Assembly: GCF_051622035.1 (NCBI RefSeq)
Contig: NC_135355.1
Span: 30,072,986-30,136,985 of the forward strand
Reading direction: 5' to 3'
DNA from: Arctopsyche grandis
Taxonomy: Eukaryota > Arthropoda > Insecta > Trichoptera > Hydropsychidae
DNA length: 64,000 bases
Under the pieces are notes generated by a model. It saw nothing but the letters and a program-made list of their open reading frames with translations. It searched no databases and was not told the DNA's origin. Positions 15,410 to 26,500 of the stretch are shown piece by piece. The translations under genes were made by a program, and so were the position numbers. The number at the start of each line of letters is the position of its first letter. The first letter of the stretch is position 1.

Positions 15410-15740
15410 CCAGCTGTGATGGACGTATCTTCAAGTCATTGTTAAAGGTATTTTCATATTAGCACAGCACAGACTGGCAACTGCACGTACAAGAAGAATT
15501 ATTTGGTACATTCTGTGTATGCCTATGCATGCCTAGGTAGGCTGTGAATGGGTGCGTCTTATTTCATTGTCAATTCGAACAATCTTATTATTTTGACCAA
15601 ATATATCCTACATATCACCGTTGTCACAATCAAATCTTTATCAATACAAGGATAAAATATCACCGAAAACACTCCAGGGGGACTTCTACCAAATAATCAC
15701 AACGGTATAGATTAGGCGTGCTAGCCTTTTTTTCGCATGT
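15410..15740 (+). mobile_element. MITE family D, copy 2
   Basis: Matches 40332-40630 over TGTGAATGGGTGCGTCTTAT, ATTGTCAATTCG..CTTATTATT, CACCGTT, ATACAAGGATAAAATATCAC and the following GAAAACACTCC. Its ends are degraded, so the limits are approximate. Confidence 0.6.
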
Positions 15741-16860
15741 GCAAAACTTATCTAAAAAAAACATTGTGAAAGAAAGTCGAAAATAGAAAATCATCATCTT
15801 TATCTCGATGCTATTATGCCCTATTATTGAATTCCTTCTTGTTTGAAATGGGTATTTGTCGAGTACACTGATATTCCTTTCCAAAATCTTATAGGATGTG
15901 GTTGTCAGGAGACATAGGCGGTATAGTAAAATGAGACTCGTTGGTTGGTTTAAAACATTGTTTACTTAACGGAGCGCCACAACGAACTAATTATTTCGCC
16001 GCGTTACATGGTACAAGATGAAAACCTAACCATTCTTCGATTAATGCATGCAAACCTAAACATTCATACATGCATTCTTCTCGATTATAAAACTAAATCC
16101 CACGTTATTTAATCATAATTGGCGTTTTAAAAAATCTTAAATACTCTAAAAGCAACCATGAGCCTGCCCCTGAAATAGCAGTATGCACCAAAACTCCGAT
16201 ATACTCGTATGAAATATTAATAGTATGAATAATAGTATTAACTTAATAGTACTGAAAATATTATAGTTAATAGAATCCCATTATAATCGTTTATTTTCTA
16301 CTATAATAAAAATAAAATTTGTAGAATAATATTAAACAAAGTGGCCAAATAAACAGCACGCTGATTGATCAAAGTCACCGTTCCGCGAAAGTGAAATGTC
16401 TCTTATGTCATCTCTTCTATTGTTTTCTCCTCTTTGAATATCATAGTCGACCCCAACGACCCTAAACATCAACGGACAAATAAATTATTCGACGACCCGT
16501 TTGACACGCGCCATTCTGTAGTACACGTCTTCATCCATTAAAATGTCGTTAGAGACAAGGCTTGCCGGACAATAGATCAGATAAATATACACATAGTCGA
16601 ACTTTTAACCCCCTCATTTAGTAGGCTAGCTATATAGATGATTACTAAGTTTCAATTTAAAGCGCAACTTTATGGGCTCGTAGTTCCAAGAAAAGGAATT
16701 CTTCCATACGTACGTATATCTCTGCAAACATTTAAAACAGTGATTACCTTATTTTTTAAAGAAATATAAATACATCCTTCTTCATATAATCAGCCAGTTT
16801 TCTAGAGAAGGATTTTTTTTATGTGTAATTAATTAGGTTACAATCTTAAAATGTTCTATC
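15741..16860. other. AT-rich DNA, no gene seen
   Basis: No exon or known repeat recognised. Confidence 0.4.
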
Positions 16861-16867
16861 TTGGATA

Positions 16868-17275
16868 CCTTATATCATCATCATCATCATCTACAGCCAT
16901 TCACCATTCACTGGTGGATGAAGGCCTCTTCAACGAACCTCTACTCGTCTGTTTTGCGCAACTCTCATCCATCTTACCCCACACATTTTCCTAATTCGCT
17001 TACCCATATTCTTCAAGGAAGACCCATAAGGGTCTTCCTTGTACCCTTTTGCATTCTCTCGGGTGCCATTCTAGCACTTATTTTGTCCAACTTTCTTCCA
17101 TTCTTCTAGCAACGTAGCCTGCCCATTACCGTTTCATTCTCTTCACTATATCCTCCCTGTCATTCTTCGTAAAGCCAAGTATACAGCGTTCCTTACTTCT
17201 TTGAATGCATTGGAGATGAATGCGTTCTATGTCCATGTTTCACATACATACGTCATCACTGGAAAAACTCATTGA
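16868..17275 (-). mobile_element. RTE-like LINE 3' fragment, copy 1
   Basis: Minus-strand translation gives broken pieces of the C-terminal end of an endonuclease/reverse transcriptase of the kind often seen in RTE elements: SETWT-type, QR-MER-LGI, GHVARR, RWTK, EW and GRP-RW blocks. The element ends in (ATG)n at its 3' terminus (16875 region, seen as ATCATCATCATCATC). It is 5'-truncated and inactivated by frameshifts. Confidence 0.75.
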
Positions 17276-18570
17276 TCGTATGTGTGTACTATGTATATCA
17301 AAATTAGTCTCCAGTTTTAAAAGCTGACTATTCGATGTTATTGTTATTAAATGCTTGTATGCAAGTTGCTTGCTCGTGCCCGGTTAAAAACCAATAGATT
17401 AGCGTCTTGTATTGAAGGGCTATTACTTTTCTTTATAGAGGTTTTGTCTTATAATGAAGACACAGTGGAAGCAATATGTATGAGTGTTTGTGCGGTTGTA
17501 AACATTAACCAAAACAATTTACGACGCATTCAAATTTGCTTTTCCCGATCTTGCAACATTTGCAAAACAGACGTTTGGCGCCGTTTCAACTCGACGCATA
17601 TAATAATGGCTTCTGGCTAAAATCGTAAATTGATCTGACGTTTTTGAATGAAAAATGGAGCCATTTTGCCAAAGCACAATCCAGTAGCATAAATAAGGGC
17701 TGAAAAAAATGGCCAGTTAAATCAGAGTCGACATAAAAAATGTAAAAACACACTGGATTTATATTTATTTATGCGAATTTAATAATACCTAACCAGATGA
17801 TCGTCGTCGACATTTGGATTTTGAAAAAAAAAACTTTATATGGTATTAAGTACCTACATATGTATAACTAAAAATTGTGGATGAATAGTGTATAATTAAG
17901 TAATTTTTATGTAATAATGACGTGGACCAGTTCACGTGAAATCCACTTGCAAATATGTATGTATATATAAGTTTTAGTGGTTTTTCTCTGGATTTAATTC
18001 GTCGACTCTCAATATTATGATGTGGTATCAATCGAATGTCGATTCTGAATGAGTCTTATCGAGCGTATCCAATTAATGCTATTCAGATCGCGAGATTATT
18101 TTTAATATTATAAAAGTGATTGGATTAGTCGTGCAATGGCGACTGATCGACCTTCGCCACGTCCTATCAGTTTACAAGCTCTCGAGCACGCGACACTTTT
18201 GATTTATTGATCACTAAAGGCTGCGGTCTTAAAAGTGCATTGGAATATATGTTTGTATGTATAATCCAAATGAGCGAGTGTTTCATACCAAAGTACAGAT
18301 TATATTAATATATAAGAACATAATTTTATGAGTCAAACTATTTATAAGTAGATATAAGGAACGGTGCATGTATCTATGTCTGTATTATTAAAATAAATAT
18401 GTACTGAAGAATACATTGATTTGCTGACTACTCTTCTAGACGAAATACGTATCTACGAAATTCGAATGCCCACCACACACCATATCCCGCAAATATCATA
18501 GCTATGCATGAGTAAGAATACACTACAAGTCTACATTTCGTTCATTCATGAACATACTAGTTTGTTCAAA
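17276..18570. other. AT-rich DNA, no gene seen
   Basis: The open frame at 17351-17620 (89 codons) has no recognisable motif. Confidence 0.4.
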
Positions 18571-19015
18571 TGTTACAGTTGAAGTTTATCTTCCATTTGT
18601 AATAGGTATATAATATTTTGACTAGTTAAAATATATTCCGTCACTCACGTAAGTTGATTCATATGGCGAATTACATTCCAACTGGTCAAAATATACAACT
18701 GAAAATACAGTTCAATTATAAGTTGGTACCAGGTTAGATGCCCCAGAGCTTAAGTTTTCATGAAAACGTCACTCGACTAGTAAATTGAGTGGGAAAGTCT
18801 TTTTTTTTGTTATGAACACATTATTAGAGCTATCGTAATACGGTACTCATTACCTACATATATTCGTAATACCTCGCAAATATTAACGCATTATTGAATT
18901 CTAAAGCATTTGTAAAAACATCAGAGCTGTCAAAACTCAACTGTTATATTACAACTGGCGCACATTGTTGCAAGTGTATTTGCGCTTATAGAGATATATA
19001 CTAGTTGAGAACAAA
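18571..19015 (+). mobile_element. MITE family E, copy 1 (right end lost)
   Basis: Nearly collinear with 38609-39153: shared blocks include CACGTAAGTTGATTCATATG, TTGGTACCAGGTTAGA, CATCAGAGCTGTCAAAACTC and ACTGGCGCACATTGTTGCAA. The left end GTTACAGTTGAAGT matches the terminal repeat of the other copy. Similarity stops near TACTAGTTGA. Confidence 0.85.
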
Positions 19016-19435
19016 TTGACAGAGGAAGTAGTTTGTTAATACACATAGTATTAAGGCGCAGACACAGGATTGCCCATTTTAATGACGGCTAAAAGTTTCA
19101 TGCGACAGCTGATAGGAGTCTATTTGAAGAAAGCTTTTGACTTTTAGTTTATGAAAAGCTATAGTCCGTGTATGAAGGAACTAGTATGTTCATGAACGTA
19201 TCGGAGTGAACAATAGATATAGAATAATTATTCTATATCAATGGAGTGAACACTCGGACTGTAACATAGTTACTTATTTTTATTTGTCACTGAATTGGCA
19301 TAATACTCGATAATGTGATTCCCACATTGGATATTATTCCAATAACTTAAAACTTAGCAACTATCAAAATACATAATACTTCCCTTCATTAGTATGTATT
19401 TCATTTAGAAATATCGTCATAAACGCTTTCGAGCC
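19016..19435. other. Repeat-derived sequence
   Basis: Contains TTAAGGCGCAGACAC at 19051, the same end as MITE family D at 40328, but no matching right end was found. No gene. Confidence 0.35.
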
Positions 19436-19790
19436 AGATCATAGCTCACCGATTAATACATTGTTTTACAGTACAGAAGTTGTGGTTTAAATCCTACTAC
19501 CTACGCTGCTGGCGAGATCTGGATTGTTATTTAATCCAGATCGGCCGTCTCCTGTTAAAGTTTACTATTTTTATCTAACTTAATTGTTTTGACGGATCTA
19601 ATAAAAATCGGCATCCACCCCTCAGTTTCACGCAAATTCGTTACATCGATAAATTTGTTGATGTTTAAAATATATCCACCTACATATGTACATACATACA
19701 TTTGTAGAATGTTCTAAAGACTTACAGTACTTATGTACAATGTTTGACCATAGATGTCTGGTAAAATAAAAATTGTGTATTCCTGTACAA
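19436..19790 (+). mobile_element. SINE family C, copy 1
   Basis: The head is tRNA-like with a weak B box (GTGGTTTAAATCC). ACGCTGCTGGCGAGATCTGG follows, then a core with CCAGATCGGCCGTCTCCTGT. The tail contains GGATCTAATAAAAATCGGCA and ends in GTACAATGTTTGACCATAGA, as in family B. Its partner on the minus strand is 41380-41632. Confidence 0.7.
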
Positions 19791-19989
19791 AAAATAATAA
19801 TAAGCAAAGCCTCAGCTATAGAATCGTCAAGAACTCATTTCGGATTTGAACTCCGAAACTTTCAATCATGACTCAGTCACGATGGATTCTGTGTTATCTT
19901 AGGTAGGCTTTGATCAAAAATGTATTCAAATGTCAAACTTAATTGAATCCCAACTTCAGCTAGTCTGATCTAATAGCTTACTTTTTTTG

Positions 19990-20440
19990 CATTTAGCCTA
20001 GTATGGAGGGTCGGTAATGATTTTTAATTTATTGTGCAACGTTTCGCAGTCATAACTAGCCGTGGCCATATTTGGTCGACGACGCGCACAATAATCGACC
20101 ATGTGCGCTTTTGCGTTCTCTCGCCCAGAACTGATTTTCGACCACGAAAATCTAATTTCACCTTTGTCCGTCCGTCGCGCCATTTTGAGCAATAAGAACG
20201 CGTTGAATATTTATATACCACGTATATGCGAACATTTCGTGATGAAATAATTGCCGATGTTATGAAAATTTCGTCATTTCGGCGTTTGGTTATATTACGA
20301 TTTCGTAAATTTGGTTTACAACGCTTTCTCTGTTCGGCCTGTAACCCTTCGTTGGTGATTTACGTTATTCACGCTGGTCGACTCGGAAAGGAAATTTTAC
20401 ATAAGATAAATTTTGTTACCAATTTGGGCCAATGTTAAAT
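19990..20440. promoter_or_regulatory. CpG-rich island in AT-rich DNA, possible promoter
   Basis: Here CpG is frequent (GTCGACGACGCGCAC, TCCGTCCGTCGCGCCATTTTG), unlike the surroundings. GCGCCATTTTG resembles a YY1/Pho half site. It lies about 3 kb upstream of the first smash coding exon and could contain an upstream promoter or untranslated exon. There is no direct evidence of transcription. Confidence 0.25.
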
Positions 20441-20653
20441 GACTCTTTTTGTATCAAATACCTGTAAACAACAATGTAGTAGAAGAAAAAAAGAAACCTT
20501 GTAAAAATGCAAACACTAGAAATAAATATTCTCTTCCCTCAACCGCATCACAAATGACGCTGTGTAGAGTCACAATTCTCTGAAGTTTTATCATAATTTA
20601 AATTGAGCTTATTTATCATAAAATCACACAAGTATTGCGCCTCCAATAAACTA

Positions 20654-20668
20654 CCCCCCCCCCCCCCC
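20654..20668. repeat. Poly(C)15 tract
   Basis: Fifteen C residues, then AT, then five more C. This is exceptional in a genome with about one third GC. Confidence 0.95.
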
Positions 20669-20699
20669 ATCCCCCTTTTATTCGTTCCAAGGGATAATT

Positions 20700-21387
20700 C
20701 TAATGAGGACTTAATTTAAGTTAAGATAATCATTCATTCAAATTGAAATGTTTACCTTAATATTTATTCACTGGTAACCATGTGCACCATTTAAATTAAC
20801 AAACTACGCATTGTCATCATATCGTCTATATTAACAGTCGTCAGTGTGACGAAATAAAATTTTAAATATCAGTCTTCAAAAAATATAATATGTAATTGAA
20901 GTTCTGAAATAATTTTGTATACAATTCCTTGAAACATCTGTTTGATTTTTAAATGTTTTTATTGCTAATAAATTGTGTTCACAATACATCTTACATATGT
21001 ATATCTATTTTAATAGCTACTGATCTATTGATCATTTTCTATTTTACAATTTTTTTTTAATTATAGTATTATCTTATTTTAATGTTAATATACAGCATAA
21101 TAAGAAAACATTTGTTTAAACTAACTTTTTTCAAAATTCAAGAGAATACCAAATGACATTGTATGTATGCTTTTTTTAATTAATTTTCCATTACGTTCTG
21201 TTATATTCTCGGGACCTCAATGGAAATAAACGGCGTCCATAAATCATAAATTTAAAACCCCTGTCATAGATCAATGAACTATTGTGTAGAAGTTTCTAAT
21301 TACAAAATTTATATTATCTTAAATCTTAAAATTTGTGTAATAAATCAAGATAAGTAAAATCTGTAAGAAATTCACTTTCAGATTACA
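20700..21387. other. AT-rich DNA, no gene seen
   Basis: No coding run or repeat recognised. Confidence 0.4.
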
Positions 21388-21770
21388 TTATCATCATCAT
21401 TTACAGCCATTCGAATACCCTGAATGAATGCCTCTCCAAAACATTTCCATAAGTCCCTGTTTTGAGCAACTCTCATCCATCTCATCACACACATTTTTCT
21501 GATTTCATCCACCTATCTCCTCTGTGGCCTTCCTTTTACCCTTTTATATTCATCTATCGTCCGTTCTTCTAGTTACTTGACCCGTCCATTACGATTTCAA
21601 TTTCTTTACTCGTACCTTTGTCATACTTCTAACCCAAGTATTCCGTTTTCTATATCTCCTAGTTATGCCAAGAAGCGTTCCATACTTCTTTGAGTACACT
21701 GGACCTTATGCAGCGTTCAATGCCCAAGTTTCGCATCTATGTATATATCATCACTGGCAAGACTTATTGA
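21388..21770 (-). mobile_element. RTE-like LINE 3' fragment, copy 2
   Basis: Same arrangement as 16868-17275: (ATG)n end, then CAGCCATTC, TGAATGCCTCTCC, GAGCAACTCTCATCCATCTC and CGTTCCATACTTCTTTGA on the plus strand. It is 5'-truncated and full of stops. Confidence 0.7.
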
Positions 21771-23270
21771 TCAAAGTCACAGTGGCATTTTAGATTTGAA
21801 CACTGCATTCATTTCCCCATCCTAATTTCATATTTCTTCTTATTTCCTCTTCTTTATTACCGAAATTGTCAATGATTTATAAATAATTTTCAAACTACTT
21901 ATACTACCCTATAATCTATTGTAATACTATTGGGCATGCAATATTTATAGTTCATGAAATACGTCCACACTTTTAGGCCCCATTTTTGTGTAGATTTTTT
22001 ATTTCGATCATTGCAAAAATACTTATAATAGTTTTTTCTTACTCTTGAAATTGTCACATGATCGATTGGCGTTTTTATTCATAACATCTTGATACAAAAT
22101 ATAAAAATAATTGAAAACTTCGGATAGTCCTTTCGGCCGTATCGAATGTCAGATCATCCATAATATCCAGTCGATAAATTTTATAACTCACTGACCGCAT
22201 AATTTAATTAAAGCAACATCACTCTATCGAAAGATAATTATAAATTCTGAAATAAAATACGCCCACTGTCCATCATTACATTTTAAAAATGCTTGTTTAT
22301 TATTGCTGAAAATAAACATACATACATACATAGTATTGTAAATATTTATTCAACTACATATTTAAAAGAAACTGTAACTAGCGTATGACGTCAAATATGA
22401 CCGTTTGAGGATCACTTTGCGAAACTTCAATATGACGTCGTGAGATCAATTATAATCATATGATATTCCCTTAAAACATCACAGTATAATATAGTAGACC
22501 AATTGTGTAGATAACAGGATAACTTCTTGATTGATTGATACGCTTAATAAATTTCGATGATAAGTTTCATACGTGCTTCAATCAACAATAAATATTATAT
22601 GAGAAAACAAACATAAACGTATGTTTCTTTTTGAATCGAGCGAATTCCAAATTTTGGCGCAAAAAAAGTGTTGAAGTGTGAGCAAATATTATATTTCTCT
22701 GCAAATTTATCACACTCGTATTTAACTGATTTCGACGATGATGATGGCCACCAGCAATTTGTATTCTATTTGCGGTGACAATGTGTTGTCTTTTCGCCAC
22801 CTTCTGGCCTATCAATCTTCCACAAGAATTTCGACTTACTTATGTGACACATATACATACATACATAAATACATATGTTGATGTTTCTCAACCAAGCAAA
22901 TATTTAATGACATATATAAAAATCGTGTAAATTAATTTCGTTGATTTAATTTACATTATTTTCACACGTTCACATGTTTGAGATTTTTATCACTCTGTTG
23001 ACAAATACTGCAAAATCATTAGATATTTTGAAAACACATACTGTTATCAACGTATTTTTATTGCATAATATACATATATATGTATCTATGTATATTATAT
23101 TACGTAGATTATTTATATAATATAAACAGTATCTTTGATTGTTATATGAAACCGAAATGCATTTCTATCCACTCTGTCTTCATTTATGTGTCAGTAGAGT
23201 GAGTGTGTAAGACATTTGCATCTAAGCTTCTCATTACAATATTTAATCTTGTTTTTTTTTCTCTTTCCAG
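21771..23270. other. AT-rich DNA upstream of smash
   Basis: No gene. The last bases (TTTTTTTTTCTCTTTCCAG) form a strong 3' splice site for the exon at 23271, so at least the right part is intron. Confidence 0.4.
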
Positions 23271-23423
23271 ATTTACGTGAAAATGTGACATCATTATTGC
23301 ATTGTCACTGAGTTGTAACAATTTGTGGACATAGAAGACGTTGAGAAGCGCCATCTTCGCATTATTTATTCACAATTGCATTGTGTGAGATGGTAGAGAA
23401 CTGCAGCCGGTAAGGGAGGGGCC
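23271..23423 (+). other. smash: smash 5' UTR part of the first coding exon, with two upstream ORFs
   Basis: This begins after a CTCTTTCCAG acceptor, so at least one untranslated exon lies upstream. It holds an ATG-TGA minimal uORF near 23283 and a seven-codon uORF (ATGGTAGAG..CGGTAA, 23390-23413) that stops 10 bases before the main ATG. These would reduce initiation at the main start if this leader is used. Confidence 0.5.
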
Positions 23424-23540
23424 ATGCCGTCAGGAGTGGGCCCCGCCATGGGGGCCAAGGAGGGCGTAGCAGGGGGCGAACGCCGAGGGAGCACCTCTTC
23501 GGAGGGCAGTGCCACCAGCTCATCCACACACACCAGATCG
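23424..23540 (+). CDS. smash: smash coding exon 1
   Basis: ATG at 23424 opens 39 codons (MPSGVGPAMG.., Gly/Ser/Thr-rich) to a GTCAGT donor, phase 0. It is strikingly GC-rich against the AT-rich surroundings. Linking it to the exon at 40871 preserves the frame (..THTRS|LCMESPEYLQ). The exon at 40871 has its own in-frame ATG (MESPEY), so a second promoter could start there. Confidence 0.65.
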
Positions 23541-26500
23541 GTCAGTACAATATTCACAATTTATTTTTTATAAAATTACCTTATTTTATAAAGTTGTGAC
23601 AGGGTGTAGAAATACGTGTTTGAATAGCTAACTGTCATCGCTTCAGTCTGACACAAAATTCCTACGTAAATTTAAATGAGTTGGCTAATGATTAAACTCT
23701 TCTAGCTTCATGTTAAACATCAAGGGCGAAAACACGCTGAGTGGTATGGGACGTCCTGTGTCCTTGGCTTCCCGCTGTGATCGTAGACCAGGCCTGGGCA
23801 AACCGCGGCCCGCCAAGTATTTTGGTGCGGCCGGCGAGCAAAATTCAAAAAAAGTTAACTTTTTTCTGATCTACAAAAATTTTTGTTGATTTGTATTATC
23901 GTTTCTGACATATGTAAGATACAATTCGAATTTGGGCCAAACTAGACTAAAAAACTTTAATTAGCAATTATCATCAATCTCGACGAAAGTAATGATCGAA
24001 AAGATACCGCACAGTTATTCATTTTCATACGCGGATGTAACTCTAAATTTGAAATTATTGAAGAGCTTTTGTCATTGGAATAAAATTTACGAAAATTGTC
24101 CTGATTACAATTTAATTATAATTCATTGTATTATACATCAACAAGTATTGTACAAAAATGTGTTAAAAGTTGAATATGTGACATCTTGTATTATTAAACT
24201 TGTTAATTTAATACGATCGAGTGCTTGAAACACAATTCATTGCTTTTCTCAAGATATTGAATCTGAGTTCACAGATATTATTTATCACTAGTGTTGGGCC
24301 CGTTGATTTCAACGGGTGGTTTCGAAAAGGAATTGAAACTCGAATAAAAATAAAGTTAAAGATATTGAATCGACTGGTTTCGGAAAGAAATTGATGCACG
24401 AATTATAAATTACGAAGTGATTACGAATGACGAATTACGTTTTGTGCATCGCCGACGCCCCGACGCCTTTGCCCCCAGCGCCCCCGATGAAAAAATGAAA
24501 AAACTGAAAAAATGAATAAAATTAAAAACTGAAAAAAAATTAAAAACTGAAAAAAATGAAAAAAACGAAAAAACTGGAAAAAAAATTGGTTCCCCATACT
24601 GCGCCCGTTGTCCGTCACATATTTATATACATATTTACCGACACATTGTTTTTATATATAGTATAATCATATTCGATGGCTTAGCCTAAGAAAAATACTT
24701 CGGCGAGTATGAGATACAAAAGAAGAAATCGTAAAATGAAAAATATTATCGACTTTCCCAAATTAACTGATAATGACTGGCTGTGTGATTTTGCATTTAC
24801 ATACTTTGGACATCGTGAAACATTTAAATACTTTCAACACAGTGTTCCAAGGGGAAAATTTATATGTCCATGATATGGTGAAACGTTTTAATGGATTTAA
24901 ATTAAAACTACGACTGTTTCTTCACAATTTATTTATCAAACGGGTAGACCACTTTTCAACCATGAAATTGCTGAAGATACCAGAAAATAAATTTGAAGAA
25001 TATGGTGAAATTGTCAACGATTTAAGTTGTGAGTTTCCATTAAGATTTGGCGACTTCCGAAATATTGAGATAGGCTTGGCAATTATACGAGATCATTTGC
25101 AATATATATTGATAGCGTATCGACAGAGATATAAATTAAGATTATGTACATATTTACAGTGGGATGCTGATTTAAGGGAATTACACCGTCATGAGAAATT
25201 TTAGAACGCCCTTAATACGGAAAAATTCTACGAACTTAGAGATTTTGCTCAAAAAATGCTGGTGGTTTTATATGTAAACTTTTTTTTTCTGGTTTTATTT
25301 ATATGGTTTTATATGTGGCTACATATGTAAACAAACATTTTCAATCATGAATATCAATAAAAATTCTTTACAATCAAGCATCACAGATCACTCAGTCCGT
25401 TTTCGCCCTAATCTTGTTATTAACAACGTTATCCAACCCCTGTACATATGTATGTCGGTAAGATATCACAGCGACCTGAAGGTTGGAAGTGGCTGGAATA
25501 TCACTGAACTAACAGAGTGAAGCTAATAAAAAACTTGTAAAAAATCAATATTGACGTAGAACTATACTATTATAACAGTAACAACATTACAAAGTGTCGC
25601 CATGGAAATCACTATAAATCCAAGATAGAATGCATCGTTGATACGAACAAGAATGACACTGTAATAATAATTGGTAACTTAATAAAATGACCTGTTAATC
25701 AAGAATAAATTAATTTCCCCCGACTGGTAGGTTTGGTTGCCTCATATTGAGGGTTTTAATGATCAAATTCATTGTCTCCTCTAGGCTTTAATAAAGAATG
25801 TTTGCTTTGCTCAACGTCGATTTAAATTCGAATCACCAATGCAAAATAATAATAATGGGCAATTTGTTACGAGATGACATCACCGCCTTCGGTGCTGATT
25901 AAAATTTAATCTTACAAATAAACATAATTTATTCATAGCACCAATTCCGTTATACGAAAATAAAATTTCATATTGTAAAAATTATACAAGTTATGACCCA
26001 GGTCAAATTGGCCAATGACCACCTACATACTGTTATGTGTCCTTTGAATAGTTGCAGCTAATGTTTTCATTGCGGAGACAAACACCGCGCTAACTAATCC
26101 AATTAGTTTCGGCTTCTGAAACTTTCAGCCGAGCTTTTAGCGGTTGCTTTCAAACTGCTAATTGCCAACGTGGAGTCTCTCGATCTTCAATTTTCCTACC
26201 TGTCGTAGGTCAACGAGGTTAATAGCCACGCGAGATGACCGTTAGTCACGTGATCGCCATTGTTGAAAAAGACAATTTGTCCAAAACACTCACGAACTTT
26301 GAACAGATTCTTTCACATTCGGGAATGTCCTATTGTTATATCGCATGTGACTCATACTGTGCTCTTTACGTGATTCGCTTCAAACTTTGCTCATTTCGTT
26401 CGTTTGACGAATCGCAAATAGATTCTGAAACGCACATTCTAAAGAGCAGATGAAAACGATTTTAAATCCAGTCTTATGGTAATGTGTTTTTGTTTACATT

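Noticed and set aside
16861..17109. 82-codon open frame starting with a His run
   Set aside because: It is the reverse strand of an RTE-like LINE end; the His codons come from its (ATG)n tail.
20024..20221. Basic open frames (KMARRTDKGEIRF and overlapping)
   Set aside because: Two overlapping frames of similar quality in a CpG-rich block, no recognised family, no splice context.
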